64,000 bases of DNA from Saccharopolyspora hirsuta (GTDB taxonomy: Bacteria > Actinomycetota > Actinomycetes > Mycobacteriales > Pseudonocardiaceae): positions 124,001 through 188,000 of the forward strand of contig NZ_VWPH01000011.1 of NCBI RefSeq assembly GCF_008630535.1, read 5' to 3'. The first letter of the stretch is position 1; every line of letters starts with the position of its first letter. Below the pieces are notes generated by a model, which had not been told where the DNA came from, did not search any database, and saw nothing but the letters and a program-made list of their open reading frames with translations. Below, one piece after another: positions 1 through 7,753 of the stretch. Position numbers and translations under genes: made by a program.

Positions 1-1
1 C

Positions 2-1144
2 GCCGTCGACAACGCCCGGTTGTTCGAAGAGGTGCGCCGCCGCGAGCGCTGGCTGGACGCCACCGGCGAGATCACCGCGGAACTGCTGGCCGGTACCGAT
101 TCCATCGACGCGCTCCAGGTGATCGCCGAGCGCGCGGCCGAGCTCACCAACGCCGACTACGCGCTGCTGGCGGTGCCCGCGCGCGGCGACGACGTCGAGG
201 TCGAGGAGCTGACGGTGACGGTCTCGGCCGGGGCCGGTGTCGAGGACCTGGTGGGCCGGTCGATCCCGGTCGACGGCTCGGTGACCGGGCAGGTGTTCCG
301 GGAGCGGGTGCCGCGCAACGTCCCCAACCTGTCCACGGTCGACGGTGCCGCGGTGGAGCTCGGCCCGGCGCTCGCGGTGCCGATGCGGGCGGAGGGCACC
401 ATCTCCGGGGTGCTGCTGGCCGTGCGGCGGGCCGGGGCCAAGGGGTTCGACGAGGAGCAGCTGCTGGTGGTGTCGTCGTTCGCCGACCAGGCCGCGCTGG
501 CGCTGCAGTGGGCGGAGGCGCAGGCCGCGCGGCGCGAGCTGGACGTGCTGGCCGACCGCGACCGCATCGCCCGCGAGCTGCACGACCACGTCATCCAGCG
601 GCTGTTCGCCATCGGCATGGCCATGCAGGGCACCCAGCGGCGGGCGAAGGCGCCCGACGTGGCGGGCCGGTTGACCGAGCACATCGACCAGCTGCACGAG
701 GTGATCCAGGACCTCCGCGCCAGCATCTTCGACCTGCAGCTCGCCGCCGAGCACCCGAGCGGGTTCCGCAACCGGGTGCAGCGGGTGGTCACCGACGTGG
801 TGGGCGACAACCCGCTGCGGATCACCATGCGGATGGCCGGGCCGCTGGACGTGCTGCCGCCGAGGCTGGCCGAGCACGCCGAGGCGGTGGTGCTGGAGGC
901 GGTGAGCAACACCGTCCGGCACGCGCAGGCCTCGGAGCTGTCGGTGACGATCTCGCTGGACGACGACCTGACCATCGACGTCACCGACAACGGCATCGGC
1001 ATCGAGAACGCGGTGGCGCACAGCGGACTGCACAACCTGGCCGAGCGGGCGGTGCAGATGAGCGGGCGGTGCACTGTGGAGCGGTTGCCAGCTGGCGGGA
1101 CGCGGGTGCTGTGGACAGCACCGCTGAGCCCGCCGCCGGGGTGA
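2..1144 (+). CDS. DevS/DosS-type sensor histidine kinase, 3' part
   Basis: The reading frame is open from the first bases, so the 5' end lies outside the window. What remains begins with the run AVDNARLFEEV typical of the end of a first GAF domain in DevS/DosS kinases. A second GAF domain follows (about residues 20-165), then a HisKA_3 dimerisation domain with the phospho-acceptor motif ELHDHVIQRLF near residue 200, then a HATPase_c domain with an N-box (EAVSNTVRHAQA) and a DNGIG G-box. Family members autophosphorylate on the H-box His and pass phosphate to a NarL/DevR-type regulator; no such regulator follows here. It is likely soluble, since no membrane segment is visible in this part. The assignment to a GAF-HisKA_3 kinase is firm; the signal it senses cannot be told because the first GAF domain is missing. 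Confidence 0.9.
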   Translation, partial: AVDNARLFEEVRRRERWLDATGEITAELLAGTDSIDALQVIAERAAELTNADYALLAVPARGDDVEVEELTVTVSAGAGVEDLVGRSIPVDGSVTGQVFRERVPRNVPNLSTVDGAAVELGPALAVPMRAEGTISGVLLAVRRAGAKGFDEEQLLVVSSFADQAALALQWAEAQAARRELDVLADRDRIARELHDHVIQRLFAIGMAMQGTQRRAKAPDVAGRLTEHIDQLHEVIQDLRASIFDLQLAAEHPSGFRNRVQRVVTDVVGDNPLRITMRMAGPLDVLPPRLAEHAEAVVLEAVSNTVRHAQASELSVTISLDDDLTIDVTDNGIGIENAVAHSGLHNLAERAVQMSGRCTVERLPAGGTRVLWTAPLSPPPG

Positions 1145-1200
1145 GCTGGCGGTCGAAAACCATTTCCCCGGTTCCGGCCGGTCGTGGGAGGATCCCGCGG

Positions 1201-1728
1201 GTGTCCGCACCGCGCGTTGAGCTGCTGCGCTGGCAGTTCGAGATGACCTGGTCGCTGTTCGAGTTCCACCTCGCCGAGCTGGTGCCCGAGGACTTCCGCT
1301 GGGAGCCCGCCGAGCACTGCTGGACGGTGCGGCGCGGAGCGGACGGCGGCTGGGAACCGGACTTCGCCGAGGTGGAGCCCGATCCGATCCCGGTCCCCAC
1401 GATCGCCTGGACCACCTGGCACATCGGCTGGTGGTGGACGGTGACCCTCGACCACGCGCAGGGTCGGCCGCCGCGCGAGCGCACCGAGGTCAGGTGGCCC
1501 GGCGCCGATGCGGCCGTCGACTGGCTGCGCGGGCTGCGCGACGAGTGGTCGGCGGTGCTGGACCGGCTCACCGACGCGGACTTGGACGCGCCCGCGCCGT
1601 TCCCGTGGCAGGACGACCCGGACAAGACCGTGGCGCACATGGTGGCGTGGGTGAACGGCGAGCTGATGAAGAACGTCGCCGAGATCGGCCAGCTCCGACT
1701 GCTGCGCGCCGCATCCGCGCACGCTTGA
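1201..1728 (+). CDS. DinB-like superfamily protein
   Basis: A 175-aa soluble protein resembling actinobacterial DinB/DUF664-type four-helix proteins. Family members carry a three-His metal site used in thiol-dependent S-transferase-type chemistry. Candidate ligands here are the His in AEHCW (about residue 39), the His in TWHIGWWW (about 76) and the His in AHMVAW (about 150). The GTG start at 1201 is chosen because GGGAGGA lies 8 nt upstream at 1186-1192; the open frame runs further upstream but has no good ribosome site. It starts 56 bp after the kinase stop. The substrate is unknown. Confidence 0.75.
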   Translation: MSAPRVELLRWQFEMTWSLFEFHLAELVPEDFRWEPAEHCWTVRRGADGGWEPDFAEVEPDPIPVPTIAWTTWHIGWWWTVTLDHAQGRPPRERTEVRWPGADAAVDWLRGLRDEWSAVLDRLTDADLDAPAPFPWQDDPDKTVAHMVAWVNGELMKNVAEIGQLRLLRAASAHA

Positions 1729-1731
1729 GGC

Positions 1732-2169
1732 CTACCCGTGGTGGGCGCGTTCCCGCGGTCGGATGTGCTCGATCTCGGGAGCGCGCCGGGCGGTCGGAAT
1801 CCGCGGTTCCGGGTGCTCGCGCGTCGCTGCCCACCCGCAGGCCGTGCCCACGACCGCCGCACCTGCGAGCACGCCGAGCCGGACCAGGTCGGCGGAACCC
1901 TCCCAGACCAGGTCGCCGAGTTCGTGAACGACGAAGCTGTTCAAGAACATCCAGCACAGCAACGCCGTGATCAACGCGCCCGGCAGGCTTCGGATCGCGC
2001 CCGCGTAGCCGAGGACGACCAGCGCCAGCACGGCCAGCGCAGCCGTCGGCTCGCCGGACCACCAGGACGCGGCCCCAGCGGGGACAGTCCCCGCGGCCGC
2101 CACGAAGAACCCCACCGCGGAAGCCGTTGCGGCCCCGGCGACGGGCGGGCTGGAATCACGCATCGCCAC
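1732..2169 (-). CDS. small multi-pass membrane protein
   Basis: A 145-aa protein with about four hydrophobic segments (residues roughly 10-29, 42-58, 62-80 and 97-114) and a charged, Arg/Pro/His-rich C-terminal tail. No family is recognised; the layout is vaguely like DUF4118-type sensor membrane modules, but no kinase domain follows. It is preceded 21 nt upstream by a 28-codon single-TM ORF (2191-2277), so the two probably form one transcript. It converges on the DinB-like gene with 3 nt between the stops. Confidence 0.55.
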   Translation of the reverse strand: MAMRDSSPPVAGAATASAVGFFVAAAGTVPAGAASWWSGEPTAALAVLALVVLGYAGAIRSLPGALITALLCWMFLNSFVVHELGDLVWEGSADLVRLGVLAGAAVVGTACGWAATREHPEPRIPTARRAPEIEHIRPRERAHHG

Positions 2170-2190
2170 CGCCTCCCGCGGCAGGCGGCC

Positions 2191-2277
2191 TCACCGCCAC
2201 CTGGCCAGACCGCGCAGCGCCAACGCCACGCCCAGGAACACCGCGATGAACCCGACGGCCCACAGCAGCTCCGTCAT
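2191..2277 (-). CDS. 28-aa single-TM micro-protein
   Basis: A 28-codon ORF that starts with ATG, has GAGGAGG on the minus strand about 7 nt upstream, and encodes one hydrophobic helix (about residues 4-22) ending in a basic tail (LRGLARWR). The size and layout recall KdpF-like or other membrane micro-proteins, but there is no specific sequence match I can name. It sits directly upstream of the 145-aa membrane protein and could be its subunit. The good ribosome site and a clean start argue that it is real; its short length keeps confidence moderate. Confidence 0.5.
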   Translation of the reverse strand: MTELLWAVGFIAVFLGVALALRGLARWR

Positions 2278-2446
2278 CGGGGACGCCTCCTCGCCAGATC
2301 TGCCGATGCCTCCAGTACACGTCTCCGGCGCGGGCGGGGGAACCGGCCTTGACGAGATCCGGACGCTGATCGGCCCGGGCCGCACGCGGTGTTGACGGCG
2401 GACGGGAAAACCCGTTGCAGTGATCGATAAAGTCGGTTCCGTGGGG

Positions 2447-3364
2447 ATGTCGAGCCGGGTGGCGGAGGAGATCTTCGGGAAGCGCGGGGTGGACCTCGGC
2501 GCGGCCCGTCGCGGGAGGGGGTGGACCAACCACACGTGGATCGCCGACGAGTTCGTCGTCCGCGTCGCACCGGAGCCCGGTTCGGCTGATCTGCTCCGCG
2601 AGCTGGAGCTGGTCGAGCTGCTCCCGGCGGAGGTCGGGTACCCGGAGGTCCTCGACGCCGGGGTGCACCACGGGCACGAGTGGGTGCTCACCCGGCGCGT
2701 GGTGGGGGAGAACCTGGACGAGGTCTGGCCGTCGCTGGACGACGCGGCCCGTGCGCGCGCCGTCGAGCAGATGTGGGAGCGCGCCCGCAACGTCCACCGC
2801 GTCGACGTCGCCGCAGCCGCCCCGCACGCCCGCAGCCGCTCGCCGTTCTTCCCGGACGGCCCGGCGGACGTCGAGGCCTCGCTCGGCCGGATCGTCGCGG
2901 CGGGCGCGCTCACCGAGCGCCAGAAGGACGGCCTCCTGCAAGCGCTGGAGCGGTTCTGGGCCGCGCTTCCGGCGGCGCCGCGCGCCTTGAACCACGGCGA
3001 CCTGTGCGCGCCGAACACGTTGTGGCACGACGGTTCGGTCGTGGCGCTGCTCGACTTCGAGTTCTCCGTCATCGCCCCCACCGCGATCGACCTCAACGAG
3101 GTGGTCAAGATCGCTTTCGGTCCGGGCGACACCGCCGAGCGCGCGCCGCTGCGGGGCGTGGTGCGCGAGATCGGCGAGTCCGCGCTGGCCCCGGCGGGCG
3201 GCCCGGACGTGCTGATCGGCTACTCGATCATGCTCGAAACCTGGGTGCTGGAACGGGAGCTCACCGCGCCGGAGCCGGACGAGGACGACCGCGCCACCGC
3301 GATCGCGATGCTCGCCGCCTTCGCCGAGGACGACGGCGGCCACTTCGCCCCGATCCTGCGCTGA
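2447..3364 (+). CDS. aminoglycoside phosphotransferase (APH) family kinase-like protein
   Basis: An APH-fold kinase of about 305 aa. The catalytic loop is NHGDLCAPNTLW (Brenner motif HxDxxxxN, about residue 186) and the metal-binding motif appears as LLDFEF (about 205) in place of the usual DxD. The N-terminal lobe has VVRVAP, the likely ATP-Lys strand, with Arg where Lys is usual. Such proteins phosphorylate small hydroxylated molecules such as aminoglycosides, choline or homoserine; the substrate here is unknown. Three starts are possible (GTG 2420, GTG 2441, ATG 2447), none with a strong ribosome site; ATG 2447 is chosen. It converges with the M50 peptidase gene, 21 bp away. Confidence 0.75.
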   Translation: MSSRVAEEIFGKRGVDLGAARRGRGWTNHTWIADEFVVRVAPEPGSADLLRELELVELLPAEVGYPEVLDAGVHHGHEWVLTRRVVGENLDEVWPSLDDAARARAVEQMWERARNVHRVDVAAAAPHARSRSPFFPDGPADVEASLGRIVAAGALTERQKDGLLQALERFWAALPAAPRALNHGDLCAPNTLWHDGSVVALLDFEFSVIAPTAIDLNEVVKIAFGPGDTAERAPLRGVVREIGESALAPAGGPDVLIGYSIMLETWVLERELTAPEPDEDDRATAIAMLAAFAEDDGGHFAPILR

Positions 3365-3385
3365 TCCCGCGGTGTCCAAAGGGGA

Positions 3386-4711
3386 TCAGGCGGTGCGCCA
3401 GCGGCGGATGCGGCGGGTGAGGCTGCGGCCGAGGTTGTACAGGACCAGCGTGATGCCCGCCCACGGCAGCACCAGCAGGAACATCCGCAGGACGCCGACC
3501 ACGGCCGCTGCCGCGTCACCGGCCCGGACCGCCCCGCCCACGGCGTCCCAGTGCGCGACCAGCGCCTGCCACACCACGGGCAGCACGTAGGGCGCCAGCA
3601 CCAGGAATCCGATGATCCAGTACGCCAGGCACGGGATCACCAGCACCACCCAGACCGTGATCACCCACCGGACCCAGGGCTTCAGCTCCCGCACCCGCGG
3701 GTGCGGCGGACGCCCCGGCAGCATGCTGCGCAGCACCGGCCCCATCCGGTCGAACAGGTCGGGAACGCCGACCAGGTCGCTGAGGATGTAGTAGCCGTCC
3801 AGCCGGACCGACGGCACGAACTGCCAGACCGTCGAGACCTGCCAGGCCACCAGCGCGACCAGCAACCACGGCTGGCCGGTCGCGGCGAAGACCGCGATCA
3901 TCACCAGCATGGCGATCGCGTTGAAGTAGACACCGCCCAGGTCCGTGCGCAGGCGGCCCGCCCGGCTCAGCCGGTAGGAATCGGTGACGGTGCTGTACAT
4001 GGCTGGCCACACCAGGTAGATCCCCACGCCCATCGCGCCCGGCCGCGCGCCGCCGTAGCGGCAGGCCGCGACGTGCCCGCACTCGTGGAAGATCCCGGAG
4101 ACCACGAGCACGCCCAGCACCAGCAGGATCTGCTCCGGCCGGTCGACCAGCTCCCGCGCCCCCGCCAGCAGCTGGGCGACCCCGCCGCGGACGGCGAGCC
4201 AGACCTCGGCGGCGGCGAAGGCGGCCAGCACGAGGACCACGACCGGCGGCCAGAACAACGGCTGGAACACCCGGGCGATCACCGCGACGACGTGCTCGGG
4301 CACCAGCGCGACCCGGAACTTCAGCGCCAGCAACCGGTCCCGGCCCTTCGGCAGCGGTGCGGGCGGGGCCGATGCGGACTCGGCGACCACGATCCCGGCG
4401 CGGCGCAACCGGTTCTCGACGAGGTAGGAGACCTGCTCGGCGGTGATCTCGCGGCCCCACTCGGCGCTCAGGTCGGCGGCGAGGCGCGCGTAGCTGCGGC
4501 GGCCGTCCAGCCCTGCCGCCACCAGGTAGAGCAGGTGGGTCAGCTGCAGGACCTGGCCGTCGACGCGGCGGACCAGGTAGGGCGGTTCGCGGTGGCCGGA
4601 GCCCTGGTACTGGCCGATCAGCTCGGTGCCCGCGACCAGGGCGGGCACCACGAGCCGCGCGACGTCAGGTTCGGCCGCGGGCTCCCCGGCGCGGTGCCCC
4701 TCTGCGACCAT
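3386..4711 (-). CDS. M50-type peptide zinc metalloprotease with PqqD-like N-terminus
   Basis: A 441-aa integral membrane protein of the 'putative peptide zinc metalloprotease' type (SpoIVFB/YydH-like). Residues about 50-110 (VDGQVLQLTHLLYLVAAGLD, then AEQVSYLVENRLRRAG) look like a PqqD/RRE-like winged-helix leader-binding module. The zinc motif FHECGH lies near residue 207 inside the membrane region, and the third-ligand motif LDGYY near residue 303. At least six further hydrophobic segments are present. The ATG at 4711 is chosen because GAGGAG lies 5 nt upstream; an in-frame extension to 5101 is only the shadow of the Gly-rich peptide gene. It lies downstream of that peptide gene (4908-5285) on the same strand, separated by two inverted repeats. 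Inference: it binds or processes the EFLPxRT-leader peptides. Confidence 0.8.
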   Translation of the reverse strand: MVAEGHRAGEPAAEPDVARLVVPALVAGTELIGQYQGSGHREPPYLVRRVDGQVLQLTHLLYLVAAGLDGRRSYARLAADLSAEWGREITAEQVSYLVENRLRRAGIVVAESASAPPAPLPKGRDRLLALKFRVALVPEHVVAVIARVFQPLFWPPVVVLVLAAFAAAEVWLAVRGGVAQLLAGARELVDRPEQILLVLGVLVVSGIFHECGHVAACRYGGARPGAMGVGIYLVWPAMYSTVTDSYRLSRAGRLRTDLGGVYFNAIAMLVMIAVFAATGQPWLLVALVAWQVSTVWQFVPSVRLDGYYILSDLVGVPDLFDRMGPVLRSMLPGRPPHPRVRELKPWVRWVITVWVVLVIPCLAYWIIGFLVLAPYVLPVVWQALVAHWDAVGGAVRAGDAAAAVVGVLRMFLLVLPWAGITLVLYNLGRSLTRRIRRWRTA

Positions 4712-4753
4712 CACGACTCCTCGCCCTCGAAGACCGGCTCCTGAACGGCGGAA

Positions 4754-4829
4754 TCTCAGCGTCCGCCTGCTGTGGAATGCCCGGTCCCCAGCGCCAGTAC
4801 ACGGCGGTTGGGCCAGGCGGACGCTGAGA
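4754..4829. promoter_or_regulatory. 16-bp perfect inverted repeat upstream of M50 gene
   Basis: Positions 4754-4769 (tctcagcgtccgcctg) are the exact reverse complement of 4814-4829, with 44 bp between. It lies 42 bp upstream of the M50 protease start. It may be a pair of half-operators that loop DNA, or a long RNA stem in the leader of the protease mRNA. Confidence 0.6.
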
Positions 4830-4862
4830 GGTCGCCGAGCTTGAACTCGACGATCACCCCGG

Positions 4863-4896
4863 CTGGTGGTGCGCCGAGCGGTCGGCGCACCACCAG
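4863..4896 (-). terminator. 15-bp perfect stem after Gly-rich peptide 1
   Basis: ctggtggtgcgccga (4863-4877), a 4-nt loop, and its exact complement (4882-4896). The stem starts 12 nt after the stop codon of peptide gene 1 on the minus strand. There is no T-tract, as is usual for actinomycete terminators. It could separate a highly expressed peptide gene from the M50 gene or act as an attenuator. Confidence 0.75.
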
Positions 4897-4907
4897 GGCG
4901 GGAGACG

Positions 4908-5285
4908 TCAGCTCGGGTTGCCGCCGCCGGTGCCGCCGATGCCGTTGCCGCCGATGCCATCGCCACCGATGCCGTCGCCGCCGTCGCCGCCGTCGCCGCC
5001 GTCGCCGCCGCTACCGCCGTCGCCGCCGTTGCCGCCGTTGCCGCCGCCCTGGCCGCCGCCGGTGCCGCCGCCGGTGCCGCCGTCACCACCGGTGATGTCA
5101 CCGGTGGTCGTGATGTCGTTGTCCCCGTAGGCCACGACGTGGTCGTGCGGGTCGAAGTCGAGGACGACGACGTCCGCGCCGTTCCACGGGAGCCAGAAGG
5201 TCGACATGACCGTGCGCGCCGGCAGGAACTCCACGCGCTGGACCTCGAGTTCGGCGTGGTTGAGCGGTCCAGAGGTTCGTGGCAT
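4908..5285 (-). CDS. Gly-rich peptide 1 with EFLPxRTxMST leader motif
   Basis: A 125-aa protein. The N-terminal third is normal sequence and contains VQRVEFLPARTVMSTF (residues about 15-30). A short acidic/aromatic stretch follows (WLPWNGADVVVLDFDPHDH), then about 65 residues made almost only of Gly with Asp, Asn, Thr and Ile (GGDGG, GGNGG, GGIGG units), ending GGGNPS. ATG 5285 is chosen because AAGGAG lies 6 nt upstream. The motif recurs in the two + strand peptides at 7368 and 7754. No signal peptide or TM segment is seen. It precedes the M50 protease on the same strand. A RiPP-like leader/core organisation is inferred; a plain Gly-rich structural protein is the alternative. Confidence 0.75.
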   Translation of the reverse strand: MPRTSGPLNHAELEVQRVEFLPARTVMSTFWLPWNGADVVVLDFDPHDHVVAYGDNDITTTGDITGGDGGTGGGTGGGQGGGNGGNGGDGGSGGDGGDGGDGGDGIGGDGIGGNGIGGTGGGNPS

Positions 5286-5596
5286 CAGGTGCTCCTTCGC
5301 AAACTCAGTGAATTCACCGGAAGAACCGGAACGAGGCCACCCCCTCAAGGATCGCGCTCCAGTGGCACGGTCCCGGCGCACGGGGCAGAACGTAGGAGCA
5401 CCCGGCTGGGGGTGCACCTCGAATCACCCGCTAGGTGGGCGCTTCTCGCACCTTTCGTGGGATGACCGTGCGCATTGCGTCGGGGATGGCTTCGGTTCCG
5501 GGGTGGTGCCCGGCCGCCGGTGCCCGGATCCGCTCAGGCGGATCCCGGCGCCGGACGGCCGTTTCGCGGCGGGGCGGTCAAGCACCCCCGCCGGCG
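5286..5596. other. 311-bp intergenic region upstream of peptide 1
   Basis: There is no gene here. It holds the promoter region of peptide gene 1 (minus strand), including the 10-bp palindrome gtgaattcac at 5308-5317 just upstream of its ribosome site. It also holds the terminator-like hairpin of the Gly-rich secreted protein gene (5526-5545). Six-bp arms gcaccc/gggtgc occur at 5398-5415. No other structure stands out. Confidence 0.5.
5526..5545 (-). terminator. hairpin after the PGRS-like gene
   Basis: ggatccgc (5526-5533), loop tcag, gcggatcc (5538-5545): a perfect 8-bp GC-rich stem with a tetraloop. It lies 52 bp beyond the stop codon of the minus-strand gene that ends at 5597. Confidence 0.55.
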
Positions 5597-6895
5597 TCAG
5601 GGGTTGCGCCGACCTGTTTCGGCGACGGCGTTCGCGAGGTGGCCGCCGGGACCGCCCGCACCGCCCGCGCCACCGGTGTCGGCGACGCCGTTGAGCCCGC
5701 GCAGGCCGGGGATGCCGGGCGTGATCCCGTCGCCCCCGGTGCCGCCATCACCGCCGTCACCGCCCGCACCGGAGATGGTGTGCACGGTGGCCCGACCGCC
5801 GTCCTGGGACATGATGTTGCCGATGTTGGCGACACCGCCGTCGCCCCCGGTGCCGCCCGTGCCACCGGCGCCCTCGACCTCGTTGCCCTGGGCCGCGGCG
5901 TCGCGCGCGCTCGGCTGGTGGCCGGTGCCGCCGTCGCCGCCGCGTCCACCGCGACCGCCCTTGCCGCCCTGGACGGTGATGTCGTCGAGGCCGGTGCTGA
6001 CGATGGTGCCGGTCCGCCCGTTGGCCGTGCCGCCGCGCCCGTTGGCCTGCTCGGTGCCACCGCCGCCGTTGCCGCCGTCGCCACCGTTCCCGCTGCGGGT
6101 CGTGGCGGTCGCGTCGCCGCCGTCGCCCCCGGTGCCGCCGATTCCGCTGTCGCCGCCGATGACCTTGACGGTGTTCTCGCCCTCGCCGGGGTTGATGCGG
6201 CCGAGGTTCGCGGTGCCGCCGTCCCCGGCGTTGCCGCCCCGGCCACCGCGGGAGTCCGCGGGGTTGGCGCTGCCCGTGCCGCCGTCGCCACCGACCCCGC
6301 CGTTGCCGCCCTTGCCGCCGGTGATGGTGATGGTGTCGTTCCCGGCACCGCCGTTGATCACGCCGGTCTCGGTCACCCCGACGCCGCCCGTGCCGCCGTG
6401 GCCGCCGGTTCCCGCGCTGCCCCCGGCCCGCGCGCTGGGGCCCGCGACGCCGTCGGCCCCAGCCGTCCCACCGGTGCTGCCGCCGTCCTCGCCCCCGTTG
6501 GCGCCGTTCTTGCCGTCGCGGGCGCTGCGGCCGTCGAGGTGGCCGTTGCCGCCCTTCCCGCCGTTGCCGCCCGCTCGACCGGTGACGATGATCAGGTCGT
6601 CCCCGGCCCCCGCATCGACGGTGCCCGCAACGGCGCCGCCGAGGTAGAAGCGGTCGTTGCCGTCGGTGCCCTCGAGCGTGGTCCCCTCCGGGACGCCGCG
6701 GTCGCAGACGACGTCCACCCCGGAGCCGTTCGGGGTCCGCGTGCAGGACGGCGGCGCGGCTTGCGCGGCCGGGACCGCGGCGATGCTGAACGTGACGGCG
6801 AGCATGGCGGCGCTCGGCAGCGGCCACCAGCGCTGGACCCCGGCGCCGGACTGGACCTGGCTGCCGCTCGCGGTCCGATGTGGGCGATTGCGCAT
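5597..6895 (-). CDS. Sec-exported Gly-rich PGRS-like protein with RTX-like motifs
   Basis: A 432-aa protein. A Sec signal peptide with basic N-terminus and hydrophobic stretch (MLAVTFSIAAVPAAQA) has its likely cleavage after AQA near residue 46. A short Cys-containing segment follows (SCTRTPNGSGVDVVCDRG). The rest is a repeat region of GGNGG, GGDGG and GGTGG units like mycobacterial PGRS domains. It is interrupted at intervals by RTX-like nonapeptide motifs (GTDGNDRFYLGG, GAGDDLIIVTG, GGAGNDTITITGG, GLDDITVQGG), which in hemolysin-type proteins bind calcium. ATG 6895 is preferred over GTG 6901, since AAGGAG at 6905-6910 fits only the ATG. It is probably a secreted or wall-associated protein. 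No PE domain is present, so it is not a type VII PE_PGRS protein. Confidence 0.8.
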   Translation of the reverse strand: MRNRPHRTASGSQVQSGAGVQRWWPLPSAAMLAVTFSIAAVPAAQAAPPSCTRTPNGSGVDVVCDRGVPEGTTLEGTDGNDRFYLGGAVAGTVDAGAGDDLIIVTGRAGGNGGKGGNGHLDGRSARDGKNGANGGEDGGSTGGTAGADGVAGPSARAGGSAGTGGHGGTGGVGVTETGVINGGAGNDTITITGGKGGNGGVGGDGGTGSANPADSRGGRGGNAGDGGTANLGRINPGEGENTVKVIGGDSGIGGTGGDGGDATATTRSGNGGDGGNGGGGTEQANGRGGTANGRTGTIVSTGLDDITVQGGKGGRGGRGGDGGTGHQPSARDAAAQGNEVEGAGGTGGTGGDGGVANIGNIMSQDGGRATVHTISGAGGDGGDGGTGGDGITPGIPGLRGLNGVADTGGAGGAGGPGGHLANAVAETGRRNP

Positions 6896-7367
6896 CGGCA
6901 CTTCTCCTTACCCGGGATGGTTTCGGCTGAGCCAAACAGCGCGGGAGTCTAGGCCGAACGGATCAGCGGTGGTGGTATCCGAGGCGGTGCCGTCGGGGGA
7001 CGGGGGTGCGGACCACCCGAACCGGTGGTGGCGGCGCGGCGGACCGGGGCGTGGCCGGTGCGCGCCGAATTCCGGTCGGCGGATTCGGTTCTTTTTCCGG
7101 GCGAGCGTTTTTCTCCACAATTCGCGGTAGTGCGTCTAACTGTCGCGGTGCTGCTGGTTAATCGCGTGCGAACGCGGTGACCAGGCATTTTCCGCCGACT
7201 TGCAGATGTTTGTGGTTTTCGGACTGCGGCGGTTCTCGGGCACATCTACCCTCCGACCTGATGCCAACGAATCTGGGGCGTTGGATGGGGGATCTGGGTT
7301 TGGTGACCTTGTTCGGCATCGATCTCCACCATGCATTCCGAGCCCGTTCGAACAGGGGAGGGCGAAA
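6896..7367. other. 472-bp divergent intergenic region
   Basis: There is no convincing gene. It separates the minus-strand PGRS-like gene from the plus-strand peptide genes, so it must carry divergent promoters. A stretch at about 7085-7260 is clearly richer in A/T than its surroundings (runs such as ttctttttcc and gtttttctccac), which fits promoters or a regulator site. Short ORFs here lack ribosome sites. Confidence 0.45.
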
Positions 7368-7679
7368 GTGTTCGATGAATCTGGACCGGTGAGCTTCGAA
7401 GAGCTGGGCGACGAGCGCCTCGAGTTCCTGCCGCCGCGCACGGTCATGTCGACGCTGTTCCAGGCCGGTGGCTGGGACGGCGTCGTGATCAACGGCGGTT
7501 CCGGCGGCACCGGCGGGGGCACCGGTGGCGGCACCGGCGGCGGTGACGGCGGCGACGGCGGCGACGGCAACCTGGGCGGCCACGGCGGCGATGGTGGCTT
7601 CGGCGGCTTCGGCATCGGTGGGCCGGGCATCGGCGGTCCGGGCATCGGTGGCGATGGCGGGCCGTTCATCGGCTGGTGA
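7368..7679 (+). CDS. Gly-rich peptide 2 with EFLPxRTxMST leader motif
   Basis: A 103-aa protein starting at GTG 7368, with GGGGAGGG 5 nt upstream. The leader has SFEELGDERLEFLPPRTVMS (residues about 9-28), followed by TLFQAGGWDGVVINGG and then about 60 residues of Gly-rich sequence ending in GIGGDGGPFIGW. The conserved block matches peptides 1 and 3. It lies in tandem with peptide 3 (75 bp apart) and divergent from the PGRS-like gene. No signal peptide is present, so export would need a dedicated transporter or processing. Precursor-peptide status is an inference from the conserved leader plus low-complexity C-terminus plus nearby M50 protease. Confidence 0.75.
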   Translation: MFDESGPVSFEELGDERLEFLPPRTVMSTLFQAGGWDGVVINGGSGGTGGGTGGGTGGGDGGDGGDGNLGGHGGDGGFGGFGIGGPGIGGPGIGGDGGPFIGW

Positions 7680-7753
7680 TCTGCCTCGAACTGCACCTCC
7701 TTGGGTACGCCTGAGTGGTCCGCTGCAAGCGCGCTGATGCAGAGGAGGAGCAG

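Noticed and set aside
157..1722. Long minus-strand frame opposite the sensor kinase and DinB-like gene
   Set aside because: Arg/Ser/Pro-rich shadow frame of high-GC coding DNA; it spans two clear plus-strand genes and has no domain.
4712..5101. N-terminal extension of the M50 protease with a long Ala/Thr run
   Set aside because: It is the antisense-like alternative frame of the Gly-rich peptide gene; the true start at 4711 has a proper ribosome site.
4866..5465. Plus-strand Ala/Val-rich frame opposite Gly-rich peptide 1
   Set aside because: Pure consequence of the ggc/gcc repeats read on the other strand; no ribosome site.
5597..6895. Assignment as a PE_PGRS type VII substrate
   Set aside because: No PE domain or YxxxD/E-bearing helical hairpin; a Sec signal peptide is present.
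5435..6952. Plus-strand Ala/Gly/Val-rich frame opposite the PGRS-like gene
   Set aside because: Shadow of the glycine repeats; the minus strand has a signal peptide, RTX-like motifs and a ribosome site.
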